From NCBI GenBank assembly GCA_964614535.1, contig CAZTOZ010000023.1, forward strand, positions 1 to 64,000: 64,000 nt of DNA, read 5' to 3'. This DNA comes from JALSHZ01 sp964614535 (GTDB lineage: Bacteria; Pseudomonadota; Gammaproteobacteria; UWMA-0217). The notes beneath the pieces were generated by a model that saw only the letters and a list, made by a program, of their open reading frames with translations, had not been told where the DNA came from and searched no databases. This document shows, in pieces, positions 1 to 7,681 of the stretch (positions within the stretch are counted from its first letter, which is position 1; every line of letters starts with the position of its first letter). The translations under genes were made by a program, and so were the position numbers.

Positions 1-149
1 CTCTGCGACCCGCTGCACCGCTTCGACCATTGGGGAGTCGAACTGCCAAAGACGTAGGGGGCGGACGGGGGGCTCCGTGGGCATATGGTCGCGGAAATTT
101 GTCATCCGATTTGGCATGCTACGTTGGCGGCACAACAAGAAGAGGATTG

Positions 150-567
150 ATGATGGGGGGCGTCAACGAACGCGCTGCCGCCATTGCCCATGTGCTGTGT
201 GACGAGCAGACGGGGTGCTGGCGGACCCATGCGCTGCCGGATTGCCCGATTGGGAGAAGCTGGAAGAGGGCGCTGGCGGCAGTCTCAAGGAGCGTCTGGC
301 CAGGGGTGAGTTGCTGGACGAGGCGCTGGCGGCCGGTATCCCTGACGACTTGCTTCGGGTCGAACGGCCGGAATTCCGGGTGCCCGGTGGCGCTCCGGGC
401 AACGCGGCGACTATCCCAGCCTCGATACGCCGCTCGGTTATCTAATGGCTTTGGGGAAGCTCCAGCAGGGTGAGCCAGTACGGGTGGTAAGCACCCAGCT
501 CGTCGAGGCGGGGGCGATCTGGTCATATAGAAATCACCGCCTGTGTATAATGGTCATGTCAATCTGA
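150..567 (+). pseudogene. Frameshifted remnant with a Cas3-helicase-like motif
   Basis: An AGAGGA ribosome-binding site (141-146) precedes ATG-ATG at 150, but no single frame runs through. Coding-like text jumps from the first frame (NERAAAIAHVLCDEQTGCW) to a second near 230 (LKERLARGELLDEALAAG) and a third from about 405 to a stop at 565-567. The last piece reads GEPVRVVSTQLVEAG, which closely resembles the VSTQLVEAGVD motif of Cas3 helicases. No other Cas gene and no CRISPR repeat is visible. I infer a decayed, internally deleted gene, possibly cas3. The first 57 bases also read open to a stop at 55-57 and may be another gene tail. The assignment rests on one short motif. Confidence 0.3.
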
Positions 568-570
568 CCA
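520..570 (+). promoter_or_regulatory. Promoter and palindromic operator of the toxin-antitoxin operon
   Basis: A perfect -10 box TATAAT lies at 546-551. It abuts an inverted repeat, TGGTCA (551-556), 8 bases, TGACCA (565-570), which covers the expected transcription start. A further direct half-site TGGTCAT lies at 520-526, 31 bases upstream of the copy at 551. Type II antitoxins commonly autorepress by binding such palindromes through the N-terminal domain of the antitoxin. No good -35 box is seen. The operator role is inferred from position and symmetry. Confidence 0.55.
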
Positions 571-584
571 CTTGGAGAGAGGTG

Positions 585-887
585 ATGAAAGTCAGCGCAA
601 CCGAATTCAAGGCCAAGTGCCTGAAACTGATGGACGAGGTGCAGAAAACCCATGACCCCGTAATCATCACCAAGCGAGGCAAGCCCGTGGCCAAGCTGGT
701 GCCTGTCGAGCCGGAGGAGCCGGAATCCTGGTTTGGCTACATGGCCGGCACTATTGAGATCACCGGGGATATCATGGCGCCCATCGACGAAGACTGGGAG
801 GCCTGCCTGGGCGAAGAGGCGCATTTCTACGAGGGCATGGGCGTGGCGGAACCAGCACCGGAAAAAGGTGGAAGGCAAAAGAAATGA
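585..887 (+). CDS. Type II antitoxin, Phd/YefM family
   Basis: A 100-residue protein. The ATG at 585 follows GGAGAGAGGTG, so an upstream in-frame GTG at 543 is less likely. The N-terminal half (MKVSATEFKAKCLKLMDEV, then VIITKRGKPVAKLVP) is the standard Phd/YefM DNA-binding fold. The C-terminal half, rich in Asp and Glu, would wrap the toxin. It overlaps the PIN toxin gene by four bases (ATGA), the usual tight coupling that keeps antitoxin in excess. Together they form a VapBC-like module in which the antitoxin neutralises the nuclease and represses its own promoter. The module sits between a decayed gene and an IS relic, as expected for accessory DNA. Confidence 0.88.
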   Translation: MKVSATEFKAKCLKLMDEVQKTHDPVIITKRGKPVAKLVPVEPEEPESWFGYMAGTIEITGDIMAPIDEDWEACLGEEAHFYEGMGVAEPAPEKGGRQKK

Positions 888-1327
888 GCCACGGCCTGCT
901 GCTTGATACCCATGTGTGGCTTTGGTATGCCATCCCCAGTCCACGCCTCAAGCAACCGGCGAGAGAAGCCATTGACAATGCGGTGAACCAAAGGCGGGGG
1001 GTTTATGTTTCCGCCATGTCGATCTGGGAGATCAGTCTGCTGGAATCCAAGGGGCAGCTTCGTTTGGGAAGCCGCGTCGAGCATTGGGTGGAGCAGGCGC
1101 TGGCATTGCCCGGCCTGCATGTCATGCCGCTGGAGGTTGGGGTGATTCTCGACGCCCACCGACTACCCGGCCACTTCCACGCCGACCCGGCCGACCGCCT
1201 CATCGTTGCCACCGCTCGTCATCATGGCCTTGCGCTGATCACCGAGGACCGAAAGATTCTGGATTATGCGAGGCAGGGCCACCTGTGCGCCCATACAACT
1301 GCCGACAAGGAGTTGAGCCGACCATGA
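884..1327 (+). CDS. PIN-domain ribonuclease toxin (VapC-like)
   Basis: A 147-residue single PIN domain. Acidic residues that coordinate the metal are in place: Asp8 (LLLDTH), Glu49 (SIWEIS), Asp101/Asp104 (DPADRLIVATA) and Asp122 (TEDRKI). The length and the WEISLL-KG pattern match the PIN subgroup usually partnered with Phd-type antitoxins. The expected role is Mg-dependent RNA cleavage in the cytoplasm, checked by the antitoxin encoded just upstream. It looks intact, without frameshifts or missing catalytic residues. A following ATG at 1324 overlaps its last codons. The target RNA cannot be told from sequence. Confidence 0.88.
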   Translation: MSHGLLLDTHVWLWYAIPSPRLKQPAREAIDNAVNQRRGVYVSAMSIWEISLLESKGQLRLGSRVEHWVEQALALPGLHVMPLEVGVILDAHRLPGHFHADPADRLIVATARHHGLALITEDRKILDYARQGHLCAHTTADKELSRP

Positions 1328-1365
1328 AAACCCACCGCCTGGAAGTCATTGGCGAATTCGCCTGA
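1324..1365 (+). pseudogene. Possible truncated 5' end of a gene behind the toxin
   Basis: An ATG overlapping the end of the PIN gene opens MKTHRLEVIGEFA and stops after 13 residues. The stop lies where the transposase relic begins on the other strand. One reading is that the operon once continued and was cut by the insertion. It is too short to identify and may be chance. Confidence 0.2.
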
Positions 1366-1800
1366 TTTTGGTCAGAACAAACGGGAAGTCCAGTTTCTCC
1401 AGGCCGACAAACCGGATCTTGCGCAAACCACCGATGGTCTTGCCCCAGCCAAAACATTCTTCTATTCGCTTGCGGATGATCTGGCTGAGCTTGTAGCCCT
1501 CATGGCGGGTGCTGCGCCCATGGATGGCCGTTGCTGGTGTTCTGGGCAACATGGGGCATGGCGTTGGCACAACGCATGGCCTCCACGAAAGCCTTCGTAT
1601 CATAATAGTTTTTGTCCGCGCCGGCCCCGTCACCCGGTGCGTGCCGATGAGCGCTTCGACCATATCGATGGCGGCCTCTCGTTCCGCTGTGCCCTTATCC
1701 GCCAGTTTGTCCATGGCCTTCTCCCCGTGCCCGGCGGAGAGCGCATGCCCCGGCATATCGGTTTGGCGGCTTGTATTCGGGGTTCGATGGCTTCAGGCTT
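1346..1800 (-). pseudogene. IS5-type transposase relic (3' portion, frameshifted)
   Basis: Minus-strand text typical of IS5-group DDE transposases is spread over two frames. In order, GTAEREAAIDMVEAL is followed, after a shift, by GADKNYYDTKAFVEAMR and PHVAQN, and after another shift by YKLSQIIRKRIEECFGWGK, TIGGLRK and a C-terminal end cut at FVLTKIRRIRQ. These correspond to the region from the second catalytic Asp (GADK-Y) to the catalytic Glu (RKRIEE-FGW-K). The 5' half, the C-terminal tail and clear terminal repeats are missing. The 5' boundary near 1800 is approximate. Its antisense produces a long plus-strand open frame that must not be joined to the EamA gene. Confidence 0.72.
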
Positions 1801-1829
1801 GGCGTCCGGGTTTTTTGTGGTTTCCGCCG

Positions 1830-2708
1830 ATGTCTCATTCTTCGATACAGCAGGGTTCGCAGCGCCGTGGTGATTTCTATGCGCTGCTGCTCTCCGTGCT
1901 GGAGGGGGTGTTTCCGGTTCTGACGCTGGTGACGGTGGCGGCGCTGGGGGCGTTACATGCCTATTTTTATACCATCGTCGTAGCGACGGTTGCGTTGTCG
2001 TTGTTGTTGTGGTGGCGGGGGTTGTGGCACGAGCTGTTCGACCGCGCGGCGCGGCGGGATCTGCTGTTGACGTCGCTGTTCATTTCGACGCTGTTCGTGC
2101 TGATCTTCCTGTCGCTGCGTTATACCTCGGCCGGTCATGTGGCGGTGATTCTGGTGTTGCAGCTGTTTTTTTCCTGGCTCTATTTCAATGCGATCGGTGG
2201 TGAGCCGATGTCGTTGCGGCATACGGTGGGTGCGGCGGCGATGGGGCTGGGGGCGGTCGTCATTCTGTTTCCGGAGGATTTGCGGATCAATCCGGGGGAT
2301 TGGCTGGCGCTCGTGGCGGCGGCGATCGCACCGGTGGCCAACCATTTTCAGCAGCGTGCCCGGCGCCGGGTGTCGAGTCTGGCGGTGTTGACGTTTCGTA
2401 ATGTGGTGGCGTTGCCGGTACTGGGGGTGCTGGCGTGGTGGCTGGAGCCGCCGGCGGTGCCGTGGTCGGACCCGGTCGTGTTCGGCTGGCTGCTGTGTAA
2501 TGCGTTGCTGATTTTCGTGTTGGCGAAGATTCTCTGGGTGGAGGCGTTGCATCATATCAGTGTGACGCGGTTGAGTGCGATGGCGTCGTTCATTCCGGTG
2601 TTCACGGTTGGCTTTGCCTGGTTGTTGCTGGGGGAGTGGCCGGGGATGCGGCAGTTACTCGGGATGTTGCCGGTGGTTGCCGGTGCCTGGCTGATGACGC
2701 GTCGCTGA
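1830..2708 (+). CDS. EamA/DMT-family membrane transporter
   Basis: A 292-residue, almost wholly hydrophobic protein made of two repeats of an EamA (drug/metabolite transporter) fold, about ten membrane segments. The second repeat ends with the family signature in which a helix (HHISVTRLSAMASFIPVFTVGFAW) is followed by LLLGEWPGMRQLLGM. I start it at the ATG at 1830 (MSHSSIQQGS). The frame stays open upstream, but that part is the antisense of the transposase relic and is not coding. The substrate is unknown; relatives export amino acids, nucleosides or other metabolites. Its promoter may have been replaced when the IS inserted. Confidence 0.85.
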   Translation: MSHSSIQQGSQRRGDFYALLLSVLEGVFPVLTLVTVAALGALHAYFYTIVVATVALSLLLWWRGLWHELFDRAARRDLLLTSLFISTLFVLIFLSLRYTSAGHVAVILVLQLFFSWLYFNAIGGEPMSLRHTVGAAAMGLGAVVILFPEDLRINPGDWLALVAAAIAPVANHFQQRARRRVSSLAVLTFRNVVALPVLGVLAWWLEPPAVPWSDPVVFGWLLCNALLIFVLAKILWVEALHHISVTRLSAMASFIPVFTVGFAWLLLGEWPGMRQLLGMLPVVAGAWLMTRR

Positions 2709-2736
2709 TGTTTTCTGTTCGCCGTTCGGGCTGCGC

Positions 2737-4029
2737 TCAGGCGCCCTCTGTGTGGCGTTGCGCGGCGGCGATCTTTTTCCGGTAGGCGGTTTTCATCGCC
2801 TCTTCGAATGCCTTGTTGCTCTCCCATTCGAAGCCGAACACCGGTTTCCAGAAGCGTTGGTGTTCCATGCAGAGGTAGAAGAAGACGCCGTTCTTCCACT
2901 GTTCGGGAAAATGGTCATAGGCATGGCGGAAGAGTTCGAGTTTGATGTCGTCGGGGTAGGAGAGCTTTCCCTCGGCATCGGTCAGCGGCATTTTGAGGAT
3001 TTGGGTTTCGATGCCGCGTTCGCGGATCTGCCGCATTACCGGTTTGATGAAGGTGAGGGTGCCGAGGGAGACCAGTGCCACCTCCTGCGGTGAAAAGCGG
3101 TTCACCAGTTGGTCGATGACCGCGCGGTAGTCGTCACGCCAGTGGTCGTAGTGAACCATTGGGTGAAAATGGAAGCCGACGAGCCCGCCTTTGTCGGCAA
3201 TGGCGCGGGCGGCGGCGAGACGCTTGTGCAGTGGCGCGGTGCCGTGTTCCTCGTGTTCGATGATGGTCGGCGTGTTCAACGACCAGGTGCAGATGACGTT
3301 GGCCGGCAGGGGATGTTCCAGCAGGTATTTGACGTTGGCCGATTTGGTCTTGAATTCGAGAATGACGTTGGGGTGGCGTCGGGCGAATTTGAGCAGTGCT
3401 TCGAGCACGCCGTGGCTGTTGCCCCACATCAGGGAGTCGGACGATTGGCCGGTGCCGATGTGGTAGGTCTGGTTGGGGTCGATCTCCAGCGTGGCGAGCT
3501 TGCGGGCAAAGTCGCGGTCGAAGCTGATCTCTTTGCCGTCGTAGAAAGACTGGATGCTGCAATAGCTGCAACCGTAGCCGCAGTTGTCCACCGCGTCGAG
3601 GGTGAGCAGATTGCAGCACCGGGTCTTGGGTGAGGCCACCGGACAGTAGCCAAGGCCGAGTCTGCCCTTGGTTTTCTCGATGGGGATGGCGGCGGCGCCG
3701 ATGCGACGGATGCTGGTCGGTCGGTAGCGGTTGGGCGCGGCCCGCAGCGCTTCCCAGCGGGTGACGAGCAACCCCAGCAGTTGTCGCCGGCGTTGCTTGC
3801 CCTGGGCGGTGAGCGCCGCCTCGTCCGGCCACAGTGTCGTGATGTCGCCGGTTTGCCACATATTGAGGTCGAGCGCGATTTCGGCCAGCTGACGCAGTTC
3901 CTGGTGGCTGAATTGGAATCTCTCCGCCTGGTGGGCGAGAAACGATTGCTGTTGCTCGGGCAGCCGGGAAAAGAGGGTGTTCTCGACGAGGGCGGGAAAA
4001 CGGGCTTGGTAGGCGGCTTGTCGGGACAT
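2737..4029 (-). CDS. Radical SAM protein related to spore photoproduct lyase
   Basis: A 430-residue cytosolic protein from the ATG at 4029; a TTG at 4068 would add 13 residues. The cluster motif CGYGCSYC (Cys150, Cys154, Cys157) is the CxxxCxxC triad that binds the SAM-cleaving 4Fe-4S cluster. Family features include YCPVASPKTRCCNLLTLDAV before it and TGQSSDSL, LEFKTKS and GFHFHPM after it, as in the SplB-like branch. This organism shows no sign of sporulation, so DNA photoproduct repair is only one option and the substrate is open. It lies 58 bases behind a second radical SAM gene on the same strand. Confidence 0.8.
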   Translation of the reverse strand: MSRQAAYQARFPALVENTLFSRLPEQQQSFLAHQAERFQFSHQELRQLAEIALDLNMWQTGDITTLWPDEAALTAQGKQRRRQLLGLLVTRWEALRAAPNRYRPTSIRRIGAAAIPIEKTKGRLGLGYCPVASPKTRCCNLLTLDAVDNCGYGCSYCSIQSFYDGKEISFDRDFARKLATLEIDPNQTYHIGTGQSSDSLMWGNSHGVLEALLKFARRHPNVILEFKTKSANVKYLLEHPLPANVICTWSLNTPTIIEHEEHGTAPLHKRLAAARAIADKGGLVGFHFHPMVHYDHWRDDYRAVIDQLVNRFSPQEVALVSLGTLTFIKPVMRQIRERGIETQILKMPLTDAEGKLSYPDDIKLELFRHAYDHFPEQWKNGVFFYLCMEHQRFWKPVFGFEWESNKAFEEAMKTAYRKKIAAAQRHTEGA

Positions 4030-4087
4030 GGGCGTTATTATGCCCGAAGCCTCCGCGAGTACGGTCAATTCCGTGCCGTCGCCGTGT

Positions 4088-5632
4088 CTATGAGTGTCGT
4101 TCTTTCCCGGTTGCCGGCAGATGACGGCGTTGGCGCCGGTTGGCGCTCAGCGGGTTGTTGTGCGCCAGCGTCGTCTCTGCCGCGGAGCGGAACGGGGGCT
4201 CGCCTTTCAGCGGGCTGGCGTTCCAGTCACGGTGGAGGGCGTCGGTCAGTTCGGTGGTGTCGATCTCCAGCGCCTCGGGCACCACCTGAGCGAGCAGCAG
4301 GAACAGCCGGCGCAGGGCGATGCCGGTGGTGGCGCGGGTGGTCTCGTAGAGGGTGTCGCTCAGGCGCAGGAAGCGGTGGAAAGGCGCCGTCTCCAACAGC
4401 AGCGGGAGCGTGTGGTGAAAGTGGCCGCTGTTGCCGATCAGGTCCCAGTGGCGGGCAAAGCGGTTCATCCGCTGTATCGTGGCGAAATCGAGATCGGCGG
4501 TGGCCAGTACGTTGTACGGGGGCAGTGGGTTGTAGCGCATGCCGAAGGGCTCGGTGTGGCGTTCGAGCGGCGCGCCGCGGAGTCGCTTGAGAATGCCGAG
4601 CTGGATCTCCTGGGGACCGAGGGCGACCAGCTCGTCGAAACTGGCGGCGAAATTCTCCAGCGTGTCGCCAGGCAGACCGAAGATCAGGTCGGCGTGGATG
4701 TGGGCGCCGGTGTGGCGCCGCAGCCAGCGCAGGTTGGCGCGGGTCCTGTCGTTGTTTTGCCGGCGGTTGATGCGTTGCTGGATGACGGGATCGAAACTCT
4801 GGACGCCCACCTCGAACTGTAAAACGCCGGGCGGAAAGCGTTGCAGCACTGCCTTGAGCGGGTCGGGCAGGTTGTCGGGGACGACCTCGAAATGGAGGTA
4901 GAGATCGTCGCTCAACCGCTGCAGAAAGAACGTCAGAATGGCAACGCTGCTGTCCACCCTGAGATTGAAGGTCCGGTCGATGAACTTGAAATGGCGTGCG
5001 CCGCGCTCGAGCAAGCGCGCCATCTCGTCGAGGAAGCGTGGCAGGGGAAAGGGTTTGGCGGTCTTGTCCAGCGACGAGAGGCAGAACTCGCATTTGAACG
5101 GGCAACCCCGTGAGGCCTCCACATAGACGATGCGGTGGCGGATGTCCTCGTCGGTGTAATCACGGTAGGGGAGTTCGAGCTGTTCGAGCGGCACGGGCAG
5201 GCCGGGAACGATCCGCCGTGCCGGCGCGTTGCCTTCGAGGATCTGCCGGCAGAGCTCGGGCAAGGTGTGTTCGCCGGGCCCAGTGACGATGTGGTCGACG
5301 CGGCTGGCGAGCGCCGGCAGGTCGGGCGGATGGCTCACCTCTGGCCCGCCGACGACGATGACGACCTCCGGGGCGACCGTGCGTAACAGCGTGACGACCG
5401 CTTCGGTCTCGGCCACGTTCCAGATATAGACCCCCAGCGCGACGATGCGCGGCGTGTGGGCCAGCAGCTGCTCGACGATATCCGCCGGCTGCTGGTTGAT
5501 CGTGAACTCGGCGATGACGGCACGATCGCGCAGCGCGCCCAGATTGGCGTAGAGATAGCGAAGCCCAAAGGCGGTGTGGATATAGCGGGCGTTCAGCGTG
5601 GCGAGAACGATGTCGTGGCGGGTCCGGGGCAT
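4088..5632 (-). CDS. B12-binding-domain radical SAM protein (DUF4080 type)
   Basis: A 514-residue protein with an N-terminal cobalamin-binding Rossmann domain (about 1-140, including VVIVVGGPEVSHPP). A radical SAM core follows with CPFKCEFC at Cys177, Cys181 and Cys184, and then a C-terminal region of the kind named DUF4080. Family members catalyse radical methylations or ring rearrangements on unknown substrates. The ATG at 5632 gives the full conserved N-terminus (IVLATLNARYIHTAFGLRYL). It precedes the SplB-like gene on the same strand, so the two may be cotranscribed. It is divergent from dctP across 190 bases. Metal-site and domain calls are firm; the function is unknown. Confidence 0.83.
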   Translation of the reverse strand: MPRTRHDIVLATLNARYIHTAFGLRYLYANLGALRDRAVIAEFTINQQPADIVEQLLAHTPRIVALGVYIWNVAETEAVVTLLRTVAPEVVIVVGGPEVSHPPDLPALASRVDHIVTGPGEHTLPELCRQILEGNAPARRIVPGLPVPLEQLELPYRDYTDEDIRHRIVYVEASRGCPFKCEFCLSSLDKTAKPFPLPRFLDEMARLLERGARHFKFIDRTFNLRVDSSVAILTFFLQRLSDDLYLHFEVVPDNLPDPLKAVLQRFPPGVLQFEVGVQSFDPVIQQRINRRQNNDRTRANLRWLRRHTGAHIHADLIFGLPGDTLENFAASFDELVALGPQEIQLGILKRLRGAPLERHTEPFGMRYNPLPPYNVLATADLDFATIQRMNRFARHWDLIGNSGHFHHTLPLLLETAPFHRFLRLSDTLYETTRATTGIALRRLFLLLAQVVPEALEIDTTELTDALHRDWNASPLKGEPPFRSAAETTLAHNNPLSANRRQRRHLPATGKERHS

Positions 5633-5675
5633 CGGTGGTTTATAGCATGGTGGCTCGTCCCGGTGAAAAGGGTTT

Positions 5676-5709
5676 CACCCTGCCGTCACAGGGTGCTTTT
5701 GGGTATGAT
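5676..5709 (+). promoter_or_regulatory. Inverted repeat and possible -10 upstream of dctP
   Basis: CACCCTG (5676-5682), six bases, CAGGGTG (5689-5695) form a perfect 7-bp inverted repeat followed by CTTTTGGG and a TATGAT box (5704-5709). It sits in the 190-base divergent gap before the TRAP receptor gene. It could be an operator for a transport regulator or a short terminator; neither is proven. No convincing -35 box is seen. Confidence 0.3.
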
Positions 5710-5822
5710 GCAGACTCTGTAGCGAGGCGAAGACCACCCGGCGGAACGTTCGCATCCTGCCGTCGTTCCCTGGCCGGGCAGAGACGCGCGCGACCACCAA
5801 TGAACTCTGGGACGGAAGCATC

Positions 5823-6911
5823 ATGATCCAACTGAAGACAACCGGCAAAACGCTCAAGACACTGGCCGCACTCGCGCTGGCCGCGATACTGGCCGCACCG
5901 GCGATGGCGGCCGAAAAGGTCTATAAACTCAAGCTGGCCGAATCCTGGCCACCCAACTTCCCGATCTTCGGTGACGCCACCAAGAACATGGCAGCGATGG
6001 CCGAGAAGATGTCCAACGGCCGCCTGAAGATCACCATCGACGCCAAGAACAAGCACAAGGCACCGTTTGGTGTCTTCGACATGGTACGCGCCGGCCAGTA
6101 CGACATGGGGCATTCGGCGTCGTACTACTGGAAGGGCAAGGTACCCAATACCCTCTACTTCACGACGATGCCGTTCGGCATGATCGCGCCGGAACAATAC
6201 GCCTGGTTCTATCACGGCGGCGGCATGGCGCTGATGGAGAAGGTCTATTCCAAATACGGTCTGCTGTCGTTCCCGGGGGGTAACACCGGCAACCAGATGG
6301 GCGGCTGGTTCAAGAAGGAGATCAAGAGCCTCGACGACCTCAAGGGGCTGAAAATGCGGATACCGGGCTTCGCTGGCGACGTGCTGGCCAAGGTGGGCGC
6401 CAAACCGACCAACATCCCGGCCGGCGAGCTCTACACTGCGCTGGAGCGTAACACCATCGACGCGCTGGAGTGGGTCGGCCCGTCGCTCGATCTGCGGATG
6501 GGGTTCCACAAGATCGCTCCGTACTACTACACCGGCTGGCATGAACCCGCCACCGAGCTGCAGTTTCTCATCAACAAGAAGAGCTGGGACAAACTGCCAC
6601 CGGACCTGCAGGAGATCCTGAAAGTGGCGATGAAGACCGCCGCCTACGACATGTACATCCAGTCCTACCACGAAAGCGCGGAAAACTGGGCCAAGATGAA
6701 GACAGAGTATCCAAACATCAAGGTCAAGACCTTCCCCAAGGAGGTGATGGATGCGCTGCGCAAGGCCAACGACGAACTGCTGGCCGAACGGGCGGCGGCC
6801 GATCCGCTCGCCAAGGAGATCATCGAGTCGCAGAGGGCCTATATGGCGAAAGTACGAAAATGGACCGATATCTCCGACCGGGCCTACCTGAACAGCCTGT
6901 CGACCGAATGA
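5823..6911 (+). CDS. TRAP transporter substrate-binding protein, DctP/TakP-like
   Basis: A 362-residue periplasmic receptor with a signal peptide (hydrophobic LAALALAAILAAPAMA, cleavage near residue 29). DctP-family hallmarks are KMRIPGFAG, which holds the Arg that binds the substrate carboxylate, followed by YTALERNTIDALEWVGPS and GFHKIAPYYYTGWHEP. The latter wording is closest to TakP-type receptors for alpha-keto acids, some of which bind their ligand together with a cation. The ATG at 5823 is preceded by GGGACGGA. The small and large membrane subunits follow 220 bases downstream, after a series of stem-loops. The exact ligand is not determined by sequence; an organic anion is likely. Confidence 0.9.
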   Translation: MIQLKTTGKTLKTLAALALAAILAAPAMAAEKVYKLKLAESWPPNFPIFGDATKNMAAMAEKMSNGRLKITIDAKNKHKAPFGVFDMVRAGQYDMGHSASYYWKGKVPNTLYFTTMPFGMIAPEQYAWFYHGGGMALMEKVYSKYGLLSFPGGNTGNQMGGWFKKEIKSLDDLKGLKMRIPGFAGDVLAKVGAKPTNIPAGELYTALERNTIDALEWVGPSLDLRMGFHKIAPYYYTGWHEPATELQFLINKKSWDKLPPDLQEILKVAMKTAAYDMYIQSYHESAENWAKMKTEYPNIKVKTFPKEVMDALRKANDELLAERAAADPLAKEIIESQRAYMAKVRKWTDISDRAYLNSLSTE

Positions 6912-6927
6912 GCTGAGGCGGGCCTGG

Positions 6928-7009
6928 CCCTCCCCCTGGCAGGGGGAGGGAATACGCCTTCTCCCCTGGGGGGAGAAGGTTGGGAAGAGGGGGACGGGCG
7001 TAAGCCCGT
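6928..7009 (+). other. Three tandem stem-loops between receptor and permease genes
   Basis: Three inverted repeats follow dctP: an 11-bp palindrome (6928-6938 with 6940-6950), a 10-bp stem (6957-6966 with 6970-6979) and ACGGGC-GTAA-GCCCGT (6994-7009). None is followed by a T-run, so they are unlikely to be plain intrinsic terminators. They are placed to protect the receptor mRNA 3' end or to reduce read-through into the permease genes. Confidence 0.6.
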
Positions 7010-7131
7010 GTCTGCCCCGGCATCGGCCGGATTGGATGCGGGGCGCAATTCTTGTCGCTGACCGCGGGCTGCGGCTTTCTGGTCAAAATGGAGTATGATC
7101 CTGGGCCGCCCAACAACCCGATCCTCCTGCC

Positions 7132-7668
7132 ATGACCCTGTTGAAGTTCGAGGCGCTCATCAACCGCTTTTCCGATTTTCTTGGTCGGCTTGCGGCGATT
7201 CTCTTCATCTTGCTGTTGTTCAACGTCTTCTACGATGTCATCACCCGTTATGTCTTCAACGATGTCTCCATCGGGATGCAGGAGATGGAGTGGCATCTCT
7301 ATGCGGCGATGTTTCTGCTCGGTGTGCCCTATGCGCTGCGTACCGAGGGTCATGTTCGGGTCGATGTGATTTATGAGCGGTTGTCGCCGCGGGCACGGGC
7401 GTGGATCGACATCGTCGGCAGCGTGGTGTTGTTGTTGCCGTTCGCATTGCTGGTGGGGTGGTATGGGGTTGGTTTCGCCCATGAGGCATGGGCGCTCGGG
7501 GAGCGCTCCGGCGACCCGGGCGGGTTGCCGTATCGCTGGATCATCAAGGCGGTGATTCCGTTTGCGTTCTTCTCGATGGCGGTCAGCGGGATCGGTCTGA
7601 TGCTGAAGTCGGTCAATATCCTGCTGGGGCGGCGCGAGGCGGACTACAGCGCCGTGCCGCCGGCCTGA
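7132..7668 (+). CDS. TRAP transporter small permease, DctQ family
   Basis: A 178-residue protein with four hydrophobic segments (about 18-36, 58-75, 95-115, 142-162), the typical DctQ layout. Family residues are FNVFYDVITRYVFN in helix 1 with the following loop, and QEMEWHLYAAMFLLG, with the Glu-Trp pair typical of these subunits. It forms the inner-membrane complex with the large subunit 13 bases downstream and receives substrate from the DctP protein encoded upstream. Transport is driven by a sodium or proton gradient rather than ATP, as known for the family. The stem-loops upstream suggest lower expression than the receptor. Confidence 0.88.
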   Translation: MTLLKFEALINRFSDFLGRLAAILFILLLFNVFYDVITRYVFNDVSIGMQEMEWHLYAAMFLLGVPYALRTEGHVRVDVIYERLSPRARAWIDIVGSVVLLLPFALLVGWYGVGFAHEAWALGERSGDPGGLPYRWIIKAVIPFAFFSMAVSGIGLMLKSVNILLGRREADYSAVPPA

Positions 7669-7681
7669 TCGGGAGGGTGCG

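Noticed and set aside
1509..1829. In-frame N-terminal extension of the EamA gene
   Set aside because: It is the antisense of IS5-type transposase text and has no membrane-protein character; the family N-terminus begins near 1830.
5669..5703. Intrinsic terminator for the B12 radical SAM gene
   Set aside because: The stem lies upstream of that gene's start on the opposite side, so it cannot end its transcript; an operator near dctP is the better reading.
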